A DNA stretch of 64,000 bases, from contig CM041465.1 in NCBI GenBank assembly GCA_023213395.1, positions 226,865,741-226,929,740 on the forward strand. Direction: 5' to 3'. The translations under genes were made by a program, and so were the position numbers. Below are positions 36,393 to 49,491 of this stretch, in pieces. Numbering within the stretch: the stretch's first letter is position 1; every line of letters begins with the position of its first letter. Source of the DNA: Cycas panzhihuaensis. Taxonomy: Eukaryota; Cycadophyta. Under the pieces are notes generated by a model. That model worked only from the letters and a program-made list of their open reading frames with translations, made no database searches and was not told where the DNA came from.

Positions 36393-39200
36393 ATAACTTG
36401 CTTTTTGTCAATCACATAGCTAAATAATAATTGGAAGTTATTTTTAATACAACTAAGTATTATAGTAAGAAAAAATATGTTATTATAACTTGAGGCTTTG
36501 AAAAGAATATACACTATAAATTCTTTTGAATCCTTGAGAATGCATTTATTACATATGAGTTTTCTAACACTTTATGGCATGATCTCTATGCTCACTTAAA
36601 CTACAATAGTCTTTAATTATTTAGCAAGTTATAGATGCCCTTCATTTAAAAAAGTAGCAAAATATATGATATTTATGCTATAGGGAAGCAACATAGAGAT
36701 TCATTTGTCAAGTCCATACGGCAGGCCAAGGACACACTTGATTAGTTCAGTCTGATTTGCCTGGACCTATTTTAGTTGATTTACTTACAAGTTCTAATTA
36801 TTTTGTGACCTTCATCAATGATCTTAGTAGGATATATTTGATATATATCCTTAAGAATAAATCAAATGCTTTTGACATATTTAAAGAATTCAAAGTTGAA
36901 GTTGAGATCTCTTCTAAAAAGAAAAATAAGATTCCAAGGAATGATAATAGAGGTAAATACTTGTTAAATGAGTTCATCACTTTTACAAAATCCATATCAT
37001 TTAGTGTCATCTTACTATAGTATATAACCTACAAAAAAATGGCATAACTAAGAGGAAAAATTACATAATTGTGGAGATGATTTGATGCTTGCTTAAGGCA
37101 AAAGGTGTTTTCTCTAAAGGCTTCTAGGATAAAGTTACTAAAATTGTTGTTTACTTATTAAACAAGAGTCCCACTAGAATAGTGTAGAATGTGACTCTTA
37201 AGGAAGCCTAAACTAATAAAAAGCCCTCTATTTGTAATCTTTATGATTTTCATCACACTACTTATGTCTATATGCTTAATATAAAGAAGCATAAACTAGA
37301 TGATAAAAGCTATAAATATATTCTTATTGGGTACCATTAGTCATCCAAAGCATATATGGTTTGGAATCCTGCATAGAGAAAGATTATAATTAGTAGGGAT
37401 ATATTGTTTAATGAGTCTAATGAGATCATTGTACTTAGTATAAATAATAAAGGTAAAAAAATATGAAACAAATGTAAAGAGTAGAAAGGATAAGGGAAAT
37501 GACAATCTTTCTACTTCCTCTTCTCCTCTTATGAAGAAAGCACCTAAATGGTATTATCTAACCATTAAGGATTCCAAGGCCGATGACATCAACTTTAATT
37601 AAGGTGTTTGGACAAGGAGTAATAGAAAATTCAATTATGTCTTAATGCTAATATAATAAGCATTAATGAGTTATAATCATTTAATAAAACCAAAGTTTTA
37701 GCTTAATGGAAGTCAACCATAAAGGATAAGTATAACTCTATCCTTAAGAATTACACATGAGACCTTATTAAACTTTCTTTTGTTAAAATATCTGTTAGTT
37801 ATAGATGGGTATATAAACTAAAGTATAGATTATCTGGTATAATTGATAGATACAAAGATTAACTTATAGTTAAGGCCTATGCATAAAGAACATATGTGGA
37901 CTTCAAGGAGACCTTTGCACCTATGGAAAAGATGACCACCATCCAAATATTGATTAATCTTGCATCTTAATTTGGTTGGACACTCCACCAAATGGATTTA
38001 AAGATGTTTTTCTTCATGGTATTCTTAATGAGAAGGTCTATATGGAGCAACCTAAAGGCTTTATGAAGGTCAAGCAACAACATCTTATTTGTAGAGTGAA
38101 GAAAGCTCTAATTGGGCTTAAGTAGGTACTAAGAATATGGTACTTATACATCAATAACTATCTTACTTCACTTGGATTCACTAGATGTGAATCTTATCAT
38201 AGTTTATATATGATACCAATGGATGATGAGATTCTTATTATTGCACTTTATGTTAATGGTCTCTTCATTATTAGTAGTGATACTCTTTAGATTGACTCTC
38301 TCAAAAAATAATTATACAATGCTTTTGAGATATTTGATCTTGGCCCTCTACATTATTACCTTGGTTGGAGATTTGATAGAAGGGTGATAGTCTTTTTATA
38401 TAGTAGTCCAAATATACTCATAATTTGTTGAGAGGATTCTACATGGACTATTAAGAGCCAATGGTGACTCCTATGGAAGTTGGTCTGAAATTGATGAAGA
38501 AGTCAATCAATGAGTTTGTTGATGCTACATTATATAGGAAATTAGTGGGTAGTTAAATCTACCTCACTAACACTTGATGTAACATTAGTTATGTTATTGG
38601 TATTGTATTATGTTTTATGAGTGTGCCATCAACTCTTCATTATAAGGCAACAAAATGAATATTAAGATATGTAAAAGGCACTATTAGATATGGTATCATA
38701 TTTTCTAGATCTAATGGGCTTAGACTATAGGGATTTATTAACTCAGATTGTATAGGGGATTAGGATGAGAGGAAATCTATATTAAGATATGTTTTCACAT
38801 TTGGTTTTGGTATGATTTCTTAGTATAGCAAAAATTATGTTACAATATTCTTGTCTTCTATAGAGGTAAAGTACAAGGTAGTAATTGTAACCACTTATGA
38901 GGTCATTTGACTTCTGAGACTTTTTAGTCACTTTAGACTTCTACAAGATGATCCTACATAATTATTTTGTGATAATCAAAGTGTAATTCAACTTTCAAAG
39001 AATCCAATATTCTACTCAAGGATAGAGCATGTAGAAGATCACTATTATTTTATTTGGGAGCAGGTGTAGGGCAAAGTACCTGTGTTAATCTATTGAATAA
39101 TTAAGGATCAAATTACTAACATTCCCATTAAGGCCTTAAGTTATGAAAATTTTGAAAATCTTAGACAACTTTTATTTTTGAGGGATAATGATTTAACATT
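36393..39200 (+). pseudogene. integrase, RT and RNase H of copia K
   Basis: Continues K after L. Integrase: LVQSDLPGPILVDLL with the first Asp kept, YFVTFINDLSR (36757-37020), then NDNRGKY and KNGITKRKN with Glu changed to Lys. RT at about 37760-38400: VSYRWVYKLKYRL, the FAPMEKMTTIQILINLAS block, LK-stop-VL where relatives have LKQAP, and YVDD altered to YVNG at 38249-38260. Then DLGPLHYYLGW. RNase H remains (LFCDNQSVIQLSKNP at about 38965-39010) run to the PPT. At least one frameshift near 37990 and many TAG/TAA. Confidence 0.88.
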
Positions 39201-39209
39201 ATGAGGGGG

Positions 39210-39560
39210 TGTTAGAAATAATATTAATTAATTATATCATTATTAATGATGGTATTTTTGGACTTGATGTTACATATTGTAACTCCTAAATTTATTATAA
39301 TATTCACCTTCTATCATTAGCCTTTGACTTTGCCCTCATATATGTGAGCTTGTTTAATATCCTATGGAGTTTTTTATTTGTATTTATTTCTTCCACATTC
39401 ATTATTAGTGAAGTTGATTAAGTATAAGTTGTGAAATAATGGAAGTCTCTTATCTTGCCATTCTTTATACTTGAGAACTTGTATTTCTCATTATCTATAG
39501 TCCATTTGCTCTCAATCTCTCATTTTAATAAAATGCACTATAGATTTGCAGGCGATCAAC
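39210..39560 (+). repeat. 3' LTR of K
   Basis: Starts tgttagaaataat after the PPT. Its end is uncertain: a CA at 39560-39561 is the best candidate because the 5' copy is truncated. Confidence 0.65.
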
Positions 39561-39561
39561 A

Positions 39562-40545
39562 AGATTCCTATTCTAGGTTATGAAAAGAGATCCTAAAATG
39601 GTCCTACAATATATTAGAGGGTATATGTAGGCTTAATTTTGTATATGAGTGCTATCTGTGGCCTAAGTATTAGTAGTGAACTATCTTATTTCATATATTA
39701 GCATATACCTAAGTACAATTGGCCAAAAGTAATAACTTCCAATGGGTGTTTTAAAACCCAAAGAATAGGGTTTCTACTTAGACTTCTAAAGGAAATTATA
39801 AGAGTGGAAAATAAAAAGGTTACAAATAAGGATTGATATTTGGTACAAAGTCACTATGTTTAAGGGTAGAATGATGTAGAGAGCATATAAACATAAATTA
39901 AATAGAAATTAACTAAGGAAACGTTTTAATATTTCATCTTGGAAAAAAGAAAAATCTTAATTTTTAACTCCTTTTTCTTTGTTACACCTTCACTATCCTT
40001 GGATTTTGCCTATAAATAAAGCTTTGATACTAGTTGGGATGATTTTATCCTAATATTCTTTTATAAACACTTATGAGCTCAGAGGGCATAATAATAGAAT
40101 GCAATTATAACAAATCAAATCACTTTCTATTACTAAAGATGATAGATTATAAAAAATGACATAATGGATACTAAATAGACACTAATTACTTACTAAAGGA
40201 TGTACCACAATATAGTCTTATATCAGCTTTCAATATACAACAACTCTCCATTTATATTTGGTAGACCTTAAATAAACAATAAAGGCCTCTTACATAGAAA
40301 ACCATTAGTAGGAAGAAGAAACATCTAATTCCATTAGTGGAACTAAGTGGCTTGTGTATAAACATTAATATATCTCACATAGTTATGTAACAAAGAGGAG
40401 TAAATAGATATCCTAAATGACTAATATATAAGAAATTACTAAAAACTCAAGTTTTAGATAATGATTAGCCTAAGATACTTATGGACACCCTATCTAGAAT
40501 CCACCAATACAATGCCATCAAGGAATATGGATACATTTAAAAATA
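39562..40545 (+). other. left part of gypsy M, no domain recognised
   Basis: AT-rich DNA upstream of the M protease box, where gag of M would be expected. No CCHC box or other motif seen. Confidence 0.4.
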
Positions 40546-41760
40546 AAAGTTTATTGTGATTATTGACTTAGGGAGTACTTATAATTTCATTGATACTAGT
40601 GTTTGCAAGAGGTTAAGGTTCAATGTAGATAAGAAAAGAAACTTCAATATGACCATACTAGGAGGAGATTCAATTCCCCACTATGGAGAAATTAGATGAT
40701 AATAAAATCAATTAAGTATAATAATGATCATCATACGTTTTTAAACCTTGAATATTAGTGGCTTTGATGTAGTAATAGAAGTGGAATGGATAAGGACTTT
40801 GGGAATATATGAACTCAACCATGATAATAACTTTATTTAATTCTATATGAATGGATAGTTATAATAGATTTTAAGGTTTGAGACTCTAAAATTATCATTC
40901 ATCTCTATGAAGAAAATGGATAAATTACTATAAAAGGGGAAAGCAAGGATTATAGTAATGATCTTTTCCATATAAGGAGAAGAGTAAAAGGAGTCTCTAG
41001 ACACCCAATAATAAGAGCAACTAAACAAAGTACTAGAGAGGCACTTGGAGGTATTTTGTAAACTATCAAACACCTTGCCACCTAGTTGAAGTATGGAATA
41101 TATGATTGAGATTGAGTTATGAAAAGGAACCACAATAGTCAAGCTCTATATATACAGACATAAACAAAAGACTATGATTAAGAGGTTTATTTAGGAGATC
41201 ATAGATAATGGAGCAACAACCACCAACAAAAGTCCATATGCTACACCAATAGTCCTAATCAAGAAGAAATATGGATAATTTTGAATATGTATAAACTATT
41301 AAGCATAGAAAAAATAATAATTAAAAGTAAATATTCAATCTCTTAGATGGATAATATAATTTAAGAACTATATGGAGATACCTACTTTAAAATTGAATTT
41401 TGTTTAGGATATTATCATATTATAATATGCCTGTAAGACAAAAAAATTATCTTATGAACATATTAGGAACTATTCAAGTTTATAGTCATGCCTTTTGGCT
41501 TTACCAATACACTATGTACATTCCAATCATCAATGAATAAGGTATTAACATATTTTTAAAGAATATTTATCATGGTTTTCTTTAATGATATTCTAATCGA
41601 TAACAAAACATGGAAGGAATAACTCTAATACCTAGAATTAGTGTTATCAATATTATGCACTAAAAAATTTTATGCAAGAAAGATCCAAATATAAATTTGG
41701 GAGAAAAATATTATACTACTTAGGGTACATAATATTTTAGAAGAACCTAAATGATAAGAT
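40546..41760 (+). pseudogene. Ty3/gypsy PR-RT relic M
   Basis: Protease VIIDLGSTYNFIDTSVCKRL at about 40552-40615 (DSG reduced to DLG). RT entry SPYATPIVLIKKKYG at about 41230-41275 followed by a stop for Trp/Gln and ICINY. MPFGFTNTLCTFQSSMNKVL at about 41490-41550, then the catalytic motif FFNDILI at 41578-41598 (FDD changed to FND), and the YAKK-like end of RT at about 41670-41750. RNase H and integrase are absent. The Phe-x-Asp-Asp context and FGFTN-FQ block assign it to Ty3/gypsy. F is inserted downstream at 42429. Confidence 0.8.
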
Positions 41761-41769
41761 TAAAAAAGG

Positions 41770-42231
41770 GAAGAACTAGCTAAATAAATAGAAGAGTAAC
41801 TTGGTGAGGATCTTGCTTGTAATCAATATAATGAACTAGTTAAATAGCCTAAATAGGAGTCTAAAAAGGATTAGAAGTAAGAAGAGTCCATTAGTGAAGA
41901 AGAACAAGCATACATAATAAAATAAGATGAAAAAGAAATACATCATATTTAGAAGCTTGATAACAGAAAGGATGAATGACTAGAGAATCAATAATGAGAG
42001 GAATCAATTGAGATGTAAGGATTAAGTAAGGAAGAATCTAATATACAATAGTATGTAGAAGAATCTAAGTGACAAATCAACTCAAATAAGGTACTTGATG
42101 ATAAGTCAAATCATATTTATTATTATTATTTTCCTTATTATAGTTTTTTATTGTTCCTCTTAAATCTCTACTTTATATGGTTGTATAAGATCCTATATCC
42201 CCTATTTACCAAGAATTTATAATTTATATAC
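41770..42231 (+). pseudogene. Glu/Lys-rich frame with terminal hydrophobic segment
   Basis: In the frame starting at 41770 the DNA reads a strongly acidic, Glu/Lys/Ser-rich stretch for about 110 codons, broken only by stops, mostly TAA/TAG and a few TGA. It then ends in a hydrophobic, Tyr/Phe/Leu-rich segment of about 33 residues (YYYYFPYYSFLLFLLNLYF onwards, 42118-42231). It follows the truncated gypsy RT. It may be the C-terminus of the M polyprotein or an extra 3' frame; no family is recognised. Composition alone could mislead. Confidence 0.35.
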
Positions 42232-42240
42232 ATCCTTCTT

Positions 42241-42428
42241 GGTAGTAAGATAAGCCCAATTCCACCACTAATCCCCAATTTTCTTTATCTTCCAATTTAG
42301 CTAAACCCCATTGGCTTTACTATGCTTTATTTTCTTCTTTTCTTTTTTTCCCATCCTTTAATTTATTTCATGGCCCATATAATTATTTCCCTCACCCTTT
42401 TATTACCCCTCTATATATATTAGTCCTT
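42241..42428 (+). other. G-depleted tract, left of F
   Basis: Pyrimidine-rich DNA (for example 42301-42360 has 16 C and 3 G) that continues on the other side of F at 62752. The two halves form one tract split by F. Possibly the 3' UTR or LTR of gypsy M. Confidence 0.5.
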
Positions 42429-42807
42429 TGCTAAAACTTTATAATAACACCTTCATTTCAATGTACATAATATGTATTTTATACTTTAGGCTACCCATAA
42501 TATAAATTTAATTATGTTTTATATTCATGTCGGGTCTGTCATATGTGTCACTTAGCTGGCCAATTATATTATTTAAAATCTTAGTGGGATACTTATAAAT
42601 TAAGCCCCACATTCTTCATTTGTACATGATTTTTGAGTATAGATAGAAGCTCTGCCTTTTTTGAGCCTTACGTTATGACCAATTCGCCTGCGAATGATTT
42701 ATCTTAGTTCTACTCTTATTTTTAGCATATTTATTACATTATCGTATTAGTATAACTTGATATTCTACTAGTAGCACATGAATCTTAAATCGTAGATGAT
42801 TTTATCA
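42429..42807 (+). repeat. 5' LTR of F
   Basis: 379 bp, from tgctaaaactttat to ttttatca, followed by the PBS. It aligns with 62363-62751. Confidence 0.9.
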
Positions 42808-42820
42808 TGGTATTAGAGCT
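42808..42820 (+). other. primer-binding site of F
   Basis: tggtattagagct abuts the LTR end. Confidence 0.88.
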
Positions 42821-43259
42821 AGTTTGTGCTTTGGTTTGAAGTGTTTCAAGGATATAGTGAAAAATGGAGTCTCGTTCCCTCATAATAACACCATGTTTTC
42901 ACTTATTTCTCTAGTTATTTCTTAGTTATTGGTATATATAGTAGTTTTAACATGAAGTGCATGCCATCCTTAGTGTATATCAGCCCCATACTACTGATAT
43001 TCAATCTTTTTACAATTATATGTACTCCTAGATCCATGTTTTAATAAACAACAAAGGAAACAACCTGTTTTCAAGCCATTTCAACCCTAGTTTGAGATAA
43101 ATCTGCCTACTAAAATAGTATCTTCCTCTCTCATCATGATCCAACATAATTCTCAGTCTATAGGAGTCCATTCTGAGAAGTTTTTTGCTATTTAAAGCTC
43201 ATTTCTAGTCATTTCTAATCATGCAACCTCCATGCACTCCATACCCTTTTCCTGCTTCC
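42821..43259 (+). other. F leader, part 1
   Basis: Leader DNA like that after the C primer site (tcccttcataa, caccatgttttc). Interrupted by E at 43260. Confidence 0.7.
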
Positions 43260-43573
43260 TATTAGGATAATGCCCATTGTTAAAGGGCGTGCAAGCTAAC
43301 CTCAAGTCCTAAAAGGCACCTTGAGCTAGCAAGAACTGCCATGCAGCCACCAACAACTGACTAGGTCTGTATTACATATTATTTTATTTATTTTTTAATT
43401 ATTTGTTACTATGTGAGGTTGAGGTGATCCACTGCCTTACCAAACTATATATTTGAGGGGAATACCTCCCTGGCATTTTTTTAACACCATAAAATAATTA
43501 ATGGAAAGTATTTTAACTCCTTAATGATGGAAATATGACTTGTATTTAGCTTGCTTTATTCCTTAGACCAAAA
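43260..43573 (+). repeat. 5' LTR of E
   Basis: From tattaggataatgcc to ccttagaccaaaa. It aligns with the 3' copy throughout. Confidence 0.88.
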
Positions 43574-43575
43574 TT

Positions 43576-43588
43576 TGGTATTAGAGCT
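43576..43588 (+). other. primer-binding site of E
   Basis: tggtattagagct, two bases after the LTR end. Confidence 0.85.
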
Positions 43589-46500
43589 CTTGCTAGGTTC
43601 ATTTTGAGTACTAATATTTCATTAAGCTTATTACATTTTATATTAAAGTACTATACTTTTGATATATTCTGGTATTGTATAATATAACTATATATACAAT
43701 CTCTATATATCCTACATGCTCCTTACTTTGACTCTTTTTGTAGCTTATGTACTCTCCTCTCTATTTTGTTGAATCTCACTAGCTATTTAATTCTCTGTAA
43801 GGTCTCTATGTAGTCTCCAGTGGACTAGAATTCTTCTCACGTGGTTGTACCATCCTTGCGTGGCCTCCCATGATGTTGTATCCTATGTGCATGAATGTGT
43901 TGCCCCTTTGTGGCCTCCTATGGACCTGTGCCTCCCGTGTAAGCTTCTTTAGCCCTTGCGTAGCCTCTCGTAGACCTGCGTCCTCCTTTTGAGCTCTCAT
44001 TACCCTTGTGTGGTCTCCTGTGTGTGTTGCATCCTTTGTGTGATGCCCTACATCCTCCATTGGAGTGATGGATCTATGTGAGAATTTTCTAAAGCCATCC
44101 AATCATTTTTTGAGCTCTGTGTAAGTCCTTTATATCTCCTATGGCACTCCGTAGACCTCATATGTCCTTGCATGGCTCCTTTGGTGATTGAGCTGCCCTC
44201 TATCTATGGCCATTTGTGTCTGCCATTTTTTCTTTATTTTTTTAATTATTTATTCATAAAATTTATGTATTATATAATACTTTATAGTGTTGATCTCCAC
44301 TATGGCCCTCTATTAAGTCTTTGATCAAATTCAATTGATCTGCGTCTAGTTTCAAATCAAATTGGTCACCATTTTCATCTCTGTCACAGGCTGTTAATGC
44401 CTGATCAAGTTTCTTCGATGTATTTTATTTTTTATAAAGTTTAAGTTATATTTCATCATTTTAGAATCTCATTTGGCATCCAAGTAGGTTATTTTTGGGT
44501 TAGCTCCCTTCAGACTTTAGCCACTAGTCATATCTCAGCCCCATATGACCTTATGTTAGGTAGATTTCAAACTTGTATTAATCATTTTTAATTTATTTTA
44601 TTTTAAAGGGCTATTAACTATATTTTATAGTGTTTGAAGTCTGCTAGCCCCCTATACTAATTAGCAGCTAATCATATTCCTCTTCATATGACCAAGGGGC
44701 TAAAAGCCAACCTTATTTTAATTTTTTGACTTAAGGGATATTATTTACGTTTTGTGTAATACCTTTGCATTAGGAGTTCATATTCTCAAACCGTTGGATT
44801 CCTAACTTAGAGAACTATAGCTTAGAGACCTTTTTTTGCCTAATTTAAGTAGAATTTTAGAGAGTTTGATCCAGCCAAAGTTGACCCTTTTTTGTACCTC
44901 TTAATTCATTAGCTATAAAGGAGTCCCTGTATAGTTTCTTTAATAACTTGAGATCTACAACTCCATTTTCTAAACCATCAAAACCATTGGAAAGATTTTT
45001 CAGTGCTCTAAGTATTAGAATAGGTTTTGTCATATTCTAATACTATTTTGTAGGTCCTTAGAGCCATTAAATTTAAACCTTTGATTCAATCCTAGTTAGA
45101 CAAATTCTTTGATAGTTTGAGTTAAGTATTTTCATTCTTACTAAATATACTCATTTATTATTTGATACTAATCAAATATTGATAATATTTGCTTAGCTTT
45201 ATAAACTTACAAGTTGTTTTTCAACTCTTTAGCATTATTTTTAGCTTCTTGAAGACCAAGAACCCTATTTAGATCAAAAGCAATAAACTGGTACTCGTTA
45301 TCATTATTATTTTCTTTCTTTAACATCTAAAACTGAATTTAAGAGATTTCCTTAAGCATTGTTGGTCATTTAAAGTCCTTTGCCTTCTTGAATACCTTAA
45401 GATTACACCTAGTTTGCATGTGAATCTATAAAAGATCATTTCTTCATTTCATTTACATTACTTTTAGAAACATTTATTAGCAACTTTATATATCTTGAGA
45501 TCACTAATTCACAAGTTAAAGGAACATTTTATTTACATTAAAGCCATTATATTTTTTGAAGTTTTATAAGTACATTACATTGCATAGTTGCAAGTTTTTT
45601 TTTTTTTGGCATTTTTTAAGCTTTTAAGGCTCATTTCATTTAAGTAGTTCATTATATTTTTTACATACATACAAAGTTCTTCATTTTATAGCCTCTTATA
45701 TTCATCATTACTTAAAAAGATTAAAATTTGAATGTTTTTCATTTTTCAAAGGATTTTTTGTCTTACACTTTCTAAGGATCATTTAGTTGTCTTGATTAAA
45801 AGGCATCTAAATATTGAAAGCTTCATTCTTTTTGCTTATATTCTTTGGTTCATAGAATTCTTAAGAAAAGGTGCATATAGTTTCATTGAAAGTTGTTTAA
45901 TTTACTTGTTCAAGGAGCTTCTTCAACTTAAAAGATAATAGTTTACATAAGAAATATCTTCAACTTATTTCTTAATTACTATCTCCTTTCATTATTAAGT
46001 TATTTTTTATTAAGGCATTCATTTAAAGGATCATACATATATCTTTTAAGTCACTTTCCTTCTAAATAAAGTTGTTTATATTATTTAGTTAAAAGATAAT
46101 AGTTTACATATTTGCATTCATATTGCTTCATTAAGAAGAAATATTTTGATCTTTTATTTCATTTCTCATAGTGGAGTTGATTCAAAAGTATTATTTATCC
46201 TTTTTATTTGAAAAAGCATTTAGTCTTGCTTATTAAAGTTTTTTCATTTCTTGATCTTAAAAGGGACCCTTTGTTATCTAAGCAAGATAACATTTAATAC
46301 TTATGATTCTTATATTAAAGAAGATAATTACTCAAATCAATCACCTTATTTCTAGCCTTGCAATAGTTAGGACCCCTAAAATTACCACCATGCATAGGCC
46401 TTTGGCCTACTCATATTAGATGAGGAATGTCACTGGCTATCAGGTGTATTAGGTGGTAGGATGAGGTGAAGAACCTATCTATTTCTAGAGTTTAAAGAAC

Positions 46501-46912
46501 AAGGCTAGACCTGGAGAGGGTGAGCGCCTTAGTTAACAAAGTCATCACTGTTAGATCTGTTATTAGGTATAAGACAGTGCAGGTAGATATACAAATCAAA
46601 AGAGTCTTAAAACCCTCTTAGTAGCCCACGTATTAAGGTATATTAAGCCAAGAGCTCACATACCATCATATTGGGTCCCTAGTTTATCACTTATGGGCAA
46701 GCACCACTAGACGGGATAACAACTGAAGGCTTCCTTTAGAGACACTTAAACTTAGAGTTTGGAAACCTTTTTAGGGACCATGACACTTATTAAATATTTA
46801 GAGAAAACTATAAAACTTTATTTTTGGGATAATTTTGAAACCTTATTTGGACAATTATATTTTAAAGGTATTCTTATTAAAAGGACATTTATCAAAACCC
46901 TAGTTGAGAATA
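43589..46912 (+). promoter_or_regulatory. leader of E with conserved pre-gag block
   Basis: 3.3 kb of non-coding DNA. A GC-richer, tgtgtggcctcc-repeat-like part lies at about 43800-44220; its minus-strand 98-aa frame looks like a compositional artefact. The block at 46361-46800 matches the C, D and F leaders: agttaggacccctaaaattacc, then ggtgtattaggtggtag, the gctagacctggagagggtgag segment and the ggtccctagtttatcac segment, in the same order and spacing. Confidence 0.7.
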
Positions 46913-49072
46913 ATGGTAGTTAACTTTGGTAATATGATCATCCCTAAGTTTGATGGTTCTAATTTTTTGAATTGGAGTAAGAGGATGAGACCCATCCTCA
47001 TAGCTAATAATATATGGGATATTATGAGAACATGGTATATAGAATTAGGATAAAATCCAATATATCTTGAGAAACTAACTTACAAAGAAAATGTTAAGAA
47101 GGATAATGAGGCACTTGTATTGATATTTTGTATATTTGAAGACTATATATTTTCTAGAATAAGTGAATCAATAAAATCTAAAGAAGCTTAGGACACCTTA
47201 CAACTAATCTATAAAGGGGTTGCTTCATCTAAATTACAAACCCTGAGAAGCAAATTAAAAAATCTTATGATGATATCTAATGAATTAATAACTAAATTCA
47301 TGAGTAAGGTTCAAGACATTATTAATTAAATGAGATCTCTTGGGGATATATTGACTAAACAAAAAGTGGTTAAACATATCTTAAGATGTGTTAGTGTAGT
47401 GAAAAGATTTAAAATAGTGGTAACTAGTATCATAGTATCAAAGGACTTAAGTATATTAAAAATAGAATAACTAAGAGCATTATTGATAGTAGTTAAGGAA
47501 TAGTAGAATACAAATGGATCATTTGAATATGTCTTTACAACGAAAGCAAGGATACAATCGAATTCTCAAGCTGGTACCTCCAAATCTAGGGACCAATCTC
47601 CAAAAGGAAGAAATGGAAACCCTAAATAAGAAATATATCAAGTAAAGTAACCAAAGTATCAAGCTCCACATCAAGGATGACAAGGAGCTAATCAAAGGAA
47701 CACTAGCCATAGTAGATACCAAAGTCAAGAAAGGAATCATATAATAAACCAATGTTATCCAAATTATCAAGGGGACATGAAATCTCAAGGGACCAACCCC
47801 AATTATCCCAATAACAGACAAAGGGATAACCAAACCCTATTTATAGAAAGAGGAAGACCATCCCATATTGATAGCTCCTATCCTCGTAATAGAAGTCTTA
47901 GCTTTGGAAGAAGAGATTCACCTTATTATATATTTTGCAATTGAGTTGGTCATACGGAAGATAAATGTTTTGCCAAATATGGTCCACCAACTAAGGGAAG
48001 TGCTAATACAGTTGTGGAAGTAAAGTAAAATAATTAAATCTTTTGATCTAGTTTCATTGCTCATGAGGAAGAAGATGATAGTTGGTATATCGATTTAGGT
48101 TGTTCCACCTATATGACCCACAAATAATATATATTTCAAATTATAGACCAAACTAAAAAAGGGTTCATTATATTTGGTGGGCCTTGAAGAAAGACCTTTT
48201 ATCAGTAAGATAGATGATGGGCCAAGATTATAAAGTCATATTTGACAATAGAGAATGTACCATTAAAGATAAAAAGAGGAACAAGGTGGTAGTTGCCAAG
48301 GGCAAAATGACCAAGGACAAACTTTTCAAGCTAGTCCTTACTCCTTCTGACACTTATGCTCTAAAAATAATAATCAATCTTGATGGTGACATATGGCATA
48401 AGAGATTTGGTCACTTAAATTATAATAGTTTGGCACTAATGAAGAAGATGGATATGGTTGATAGGTTACCACATATTGAAGTGGATAAAAAGATTTGTGA
48501 AGGGTGCCTCCTTAGAAAACAACATAGAGAAAGTTTTTTAGATAGTAGCTATATAGCAAATAGACCTCTCCAACTAGTCTACACAAATATTTGTGGCCCC
48601 ATAGATGTTCTCTCATTGGTAGAAGCTAGATATTTCATCATGTTCATTGATGATTTTACAAGAAAAACTTGGGTTTATTTTCTAAAGTTTAAGTAAAATG
48701 CATTCCAACACTTTGTCAACTTCAAAACCTATGTAGAGAAATAAAGTGGATATAAAATCCTCTCTCTAAGATCAGATAATAGGGGAGAGTTCATCTCAAA
48801 TGAGTTTAAGGCCTATTGTGCACATCATGGAATAAGAAAACAACTTACAAATTCTTACACCCCTAGTAAATGTTGTACTGAAAGAAACAATTGCATCATA
48901 GTCAAGATAGTTAAGTATATGTTAAAGGACAAAAGATTAGGATATGAATTTTAAGCTAAAGTAGTTCACATTACTGTTTAATTACTCAATAGGTGTACCA
49001 CCAAAGCACTTAGGTGGAAAACTCCTAAAGAAGCTTGGACTAGATACAAACATAGTATCTACCACTTAATAG
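46913..49072 (+). pseudogene. gag, protease and integrase of copia E
   Basis: Gag from ATG 46913 (MVVNFGNMIIPKFDGSNF, NWSKRM). CCHC box at 47927-47968 with the first Cys changed to Tyr and a TGA inside. Protease WYIDLGCSTYMTHK at about 48082-48125. About 40 residues are missing between PR and IN relative to D. Integrase open part 48214-48696: IWHKRFGHLNYNSLALM, CEGCLLRKQHRES, first catalytic Asp changed to Asn (48586-48588), FIDDFTRKTWVYFLK. Then RSDNRGEF, CCTERNN and LLNRCTTKALRWK up to the G insertion at 49073. Stops at Gln sites, for example after KFK and in EK-stop-SG. Confidence 0.9.
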
Positions 49073-49491
49073 TGTTGGAAATAATAATGTAGGAGAACAT
49101 GGCAGAATATAGAATAATCTTCAATAGATCAATACATCAATACATTATTATAGCATAAACACATAAAGCTTCCATATTCAATCCATTGTGAGAAGTAATC
49201 ATTATGAATTTTCTGAATGAGGGTGGTGTTTAAAGACACTAGGGTTGCACACCCCTCAATATTTATAATTTTGGGGGAGGAAGGAAACTCCTCAACCCCT
49301 GAAATTTAAATTAACAATAAAATAATGCTAACTTAACTCAAATGAAACTAACTCAAATTAACTTAAATCAAATCAAATCTTACCTTAACTTACCTACACA
49401 TATTGAGCACCCACATATGTAAAATGAGGTTGATGAGGTATACAATCCTGGTTGGAAGGTGGGAGTAGAGTGATGATGATTAACTATAACA
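49073..49491 (-). repeat. 3' LTR of G (left copy)
   Basis: 419 bp, from tgttggaaataata to aactataaca, adjacent to the PPT complement. Confidence 0.92.

Larger units (their letters stand above)
28630..39560 (+). mobile_element. Ty1/copia element K, with L nested inside
   Basis: A plus-strand copia relic of about 4.4 kb once L is removed. LTR copies begin at 28630 and 39210 (both tgttagaaataat), and the PPT atgaggggg (39201-39209) abuts the 3' copy. The 5' LTR end, the PBS and most of the leader appear deleted: homology between the LTRs stops near 28890 and gag-like sequence starts soon after. No target duplication was found. Confidence 0.8.

Noticed and set aside
39562-39585. PBS-like word after the 3' LTR of K, suggesting a tandem K
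   Set aside because: Only about half the bases match the initiator-Met consensus and no internal K sequence follows.
43806-44102. 98-aa minus-strand frame in the E leader
   Set aside because: It lies within non-coding leader DNA of a plus-strand element, in a GC-richer repeat-like patch; no recognisable family.
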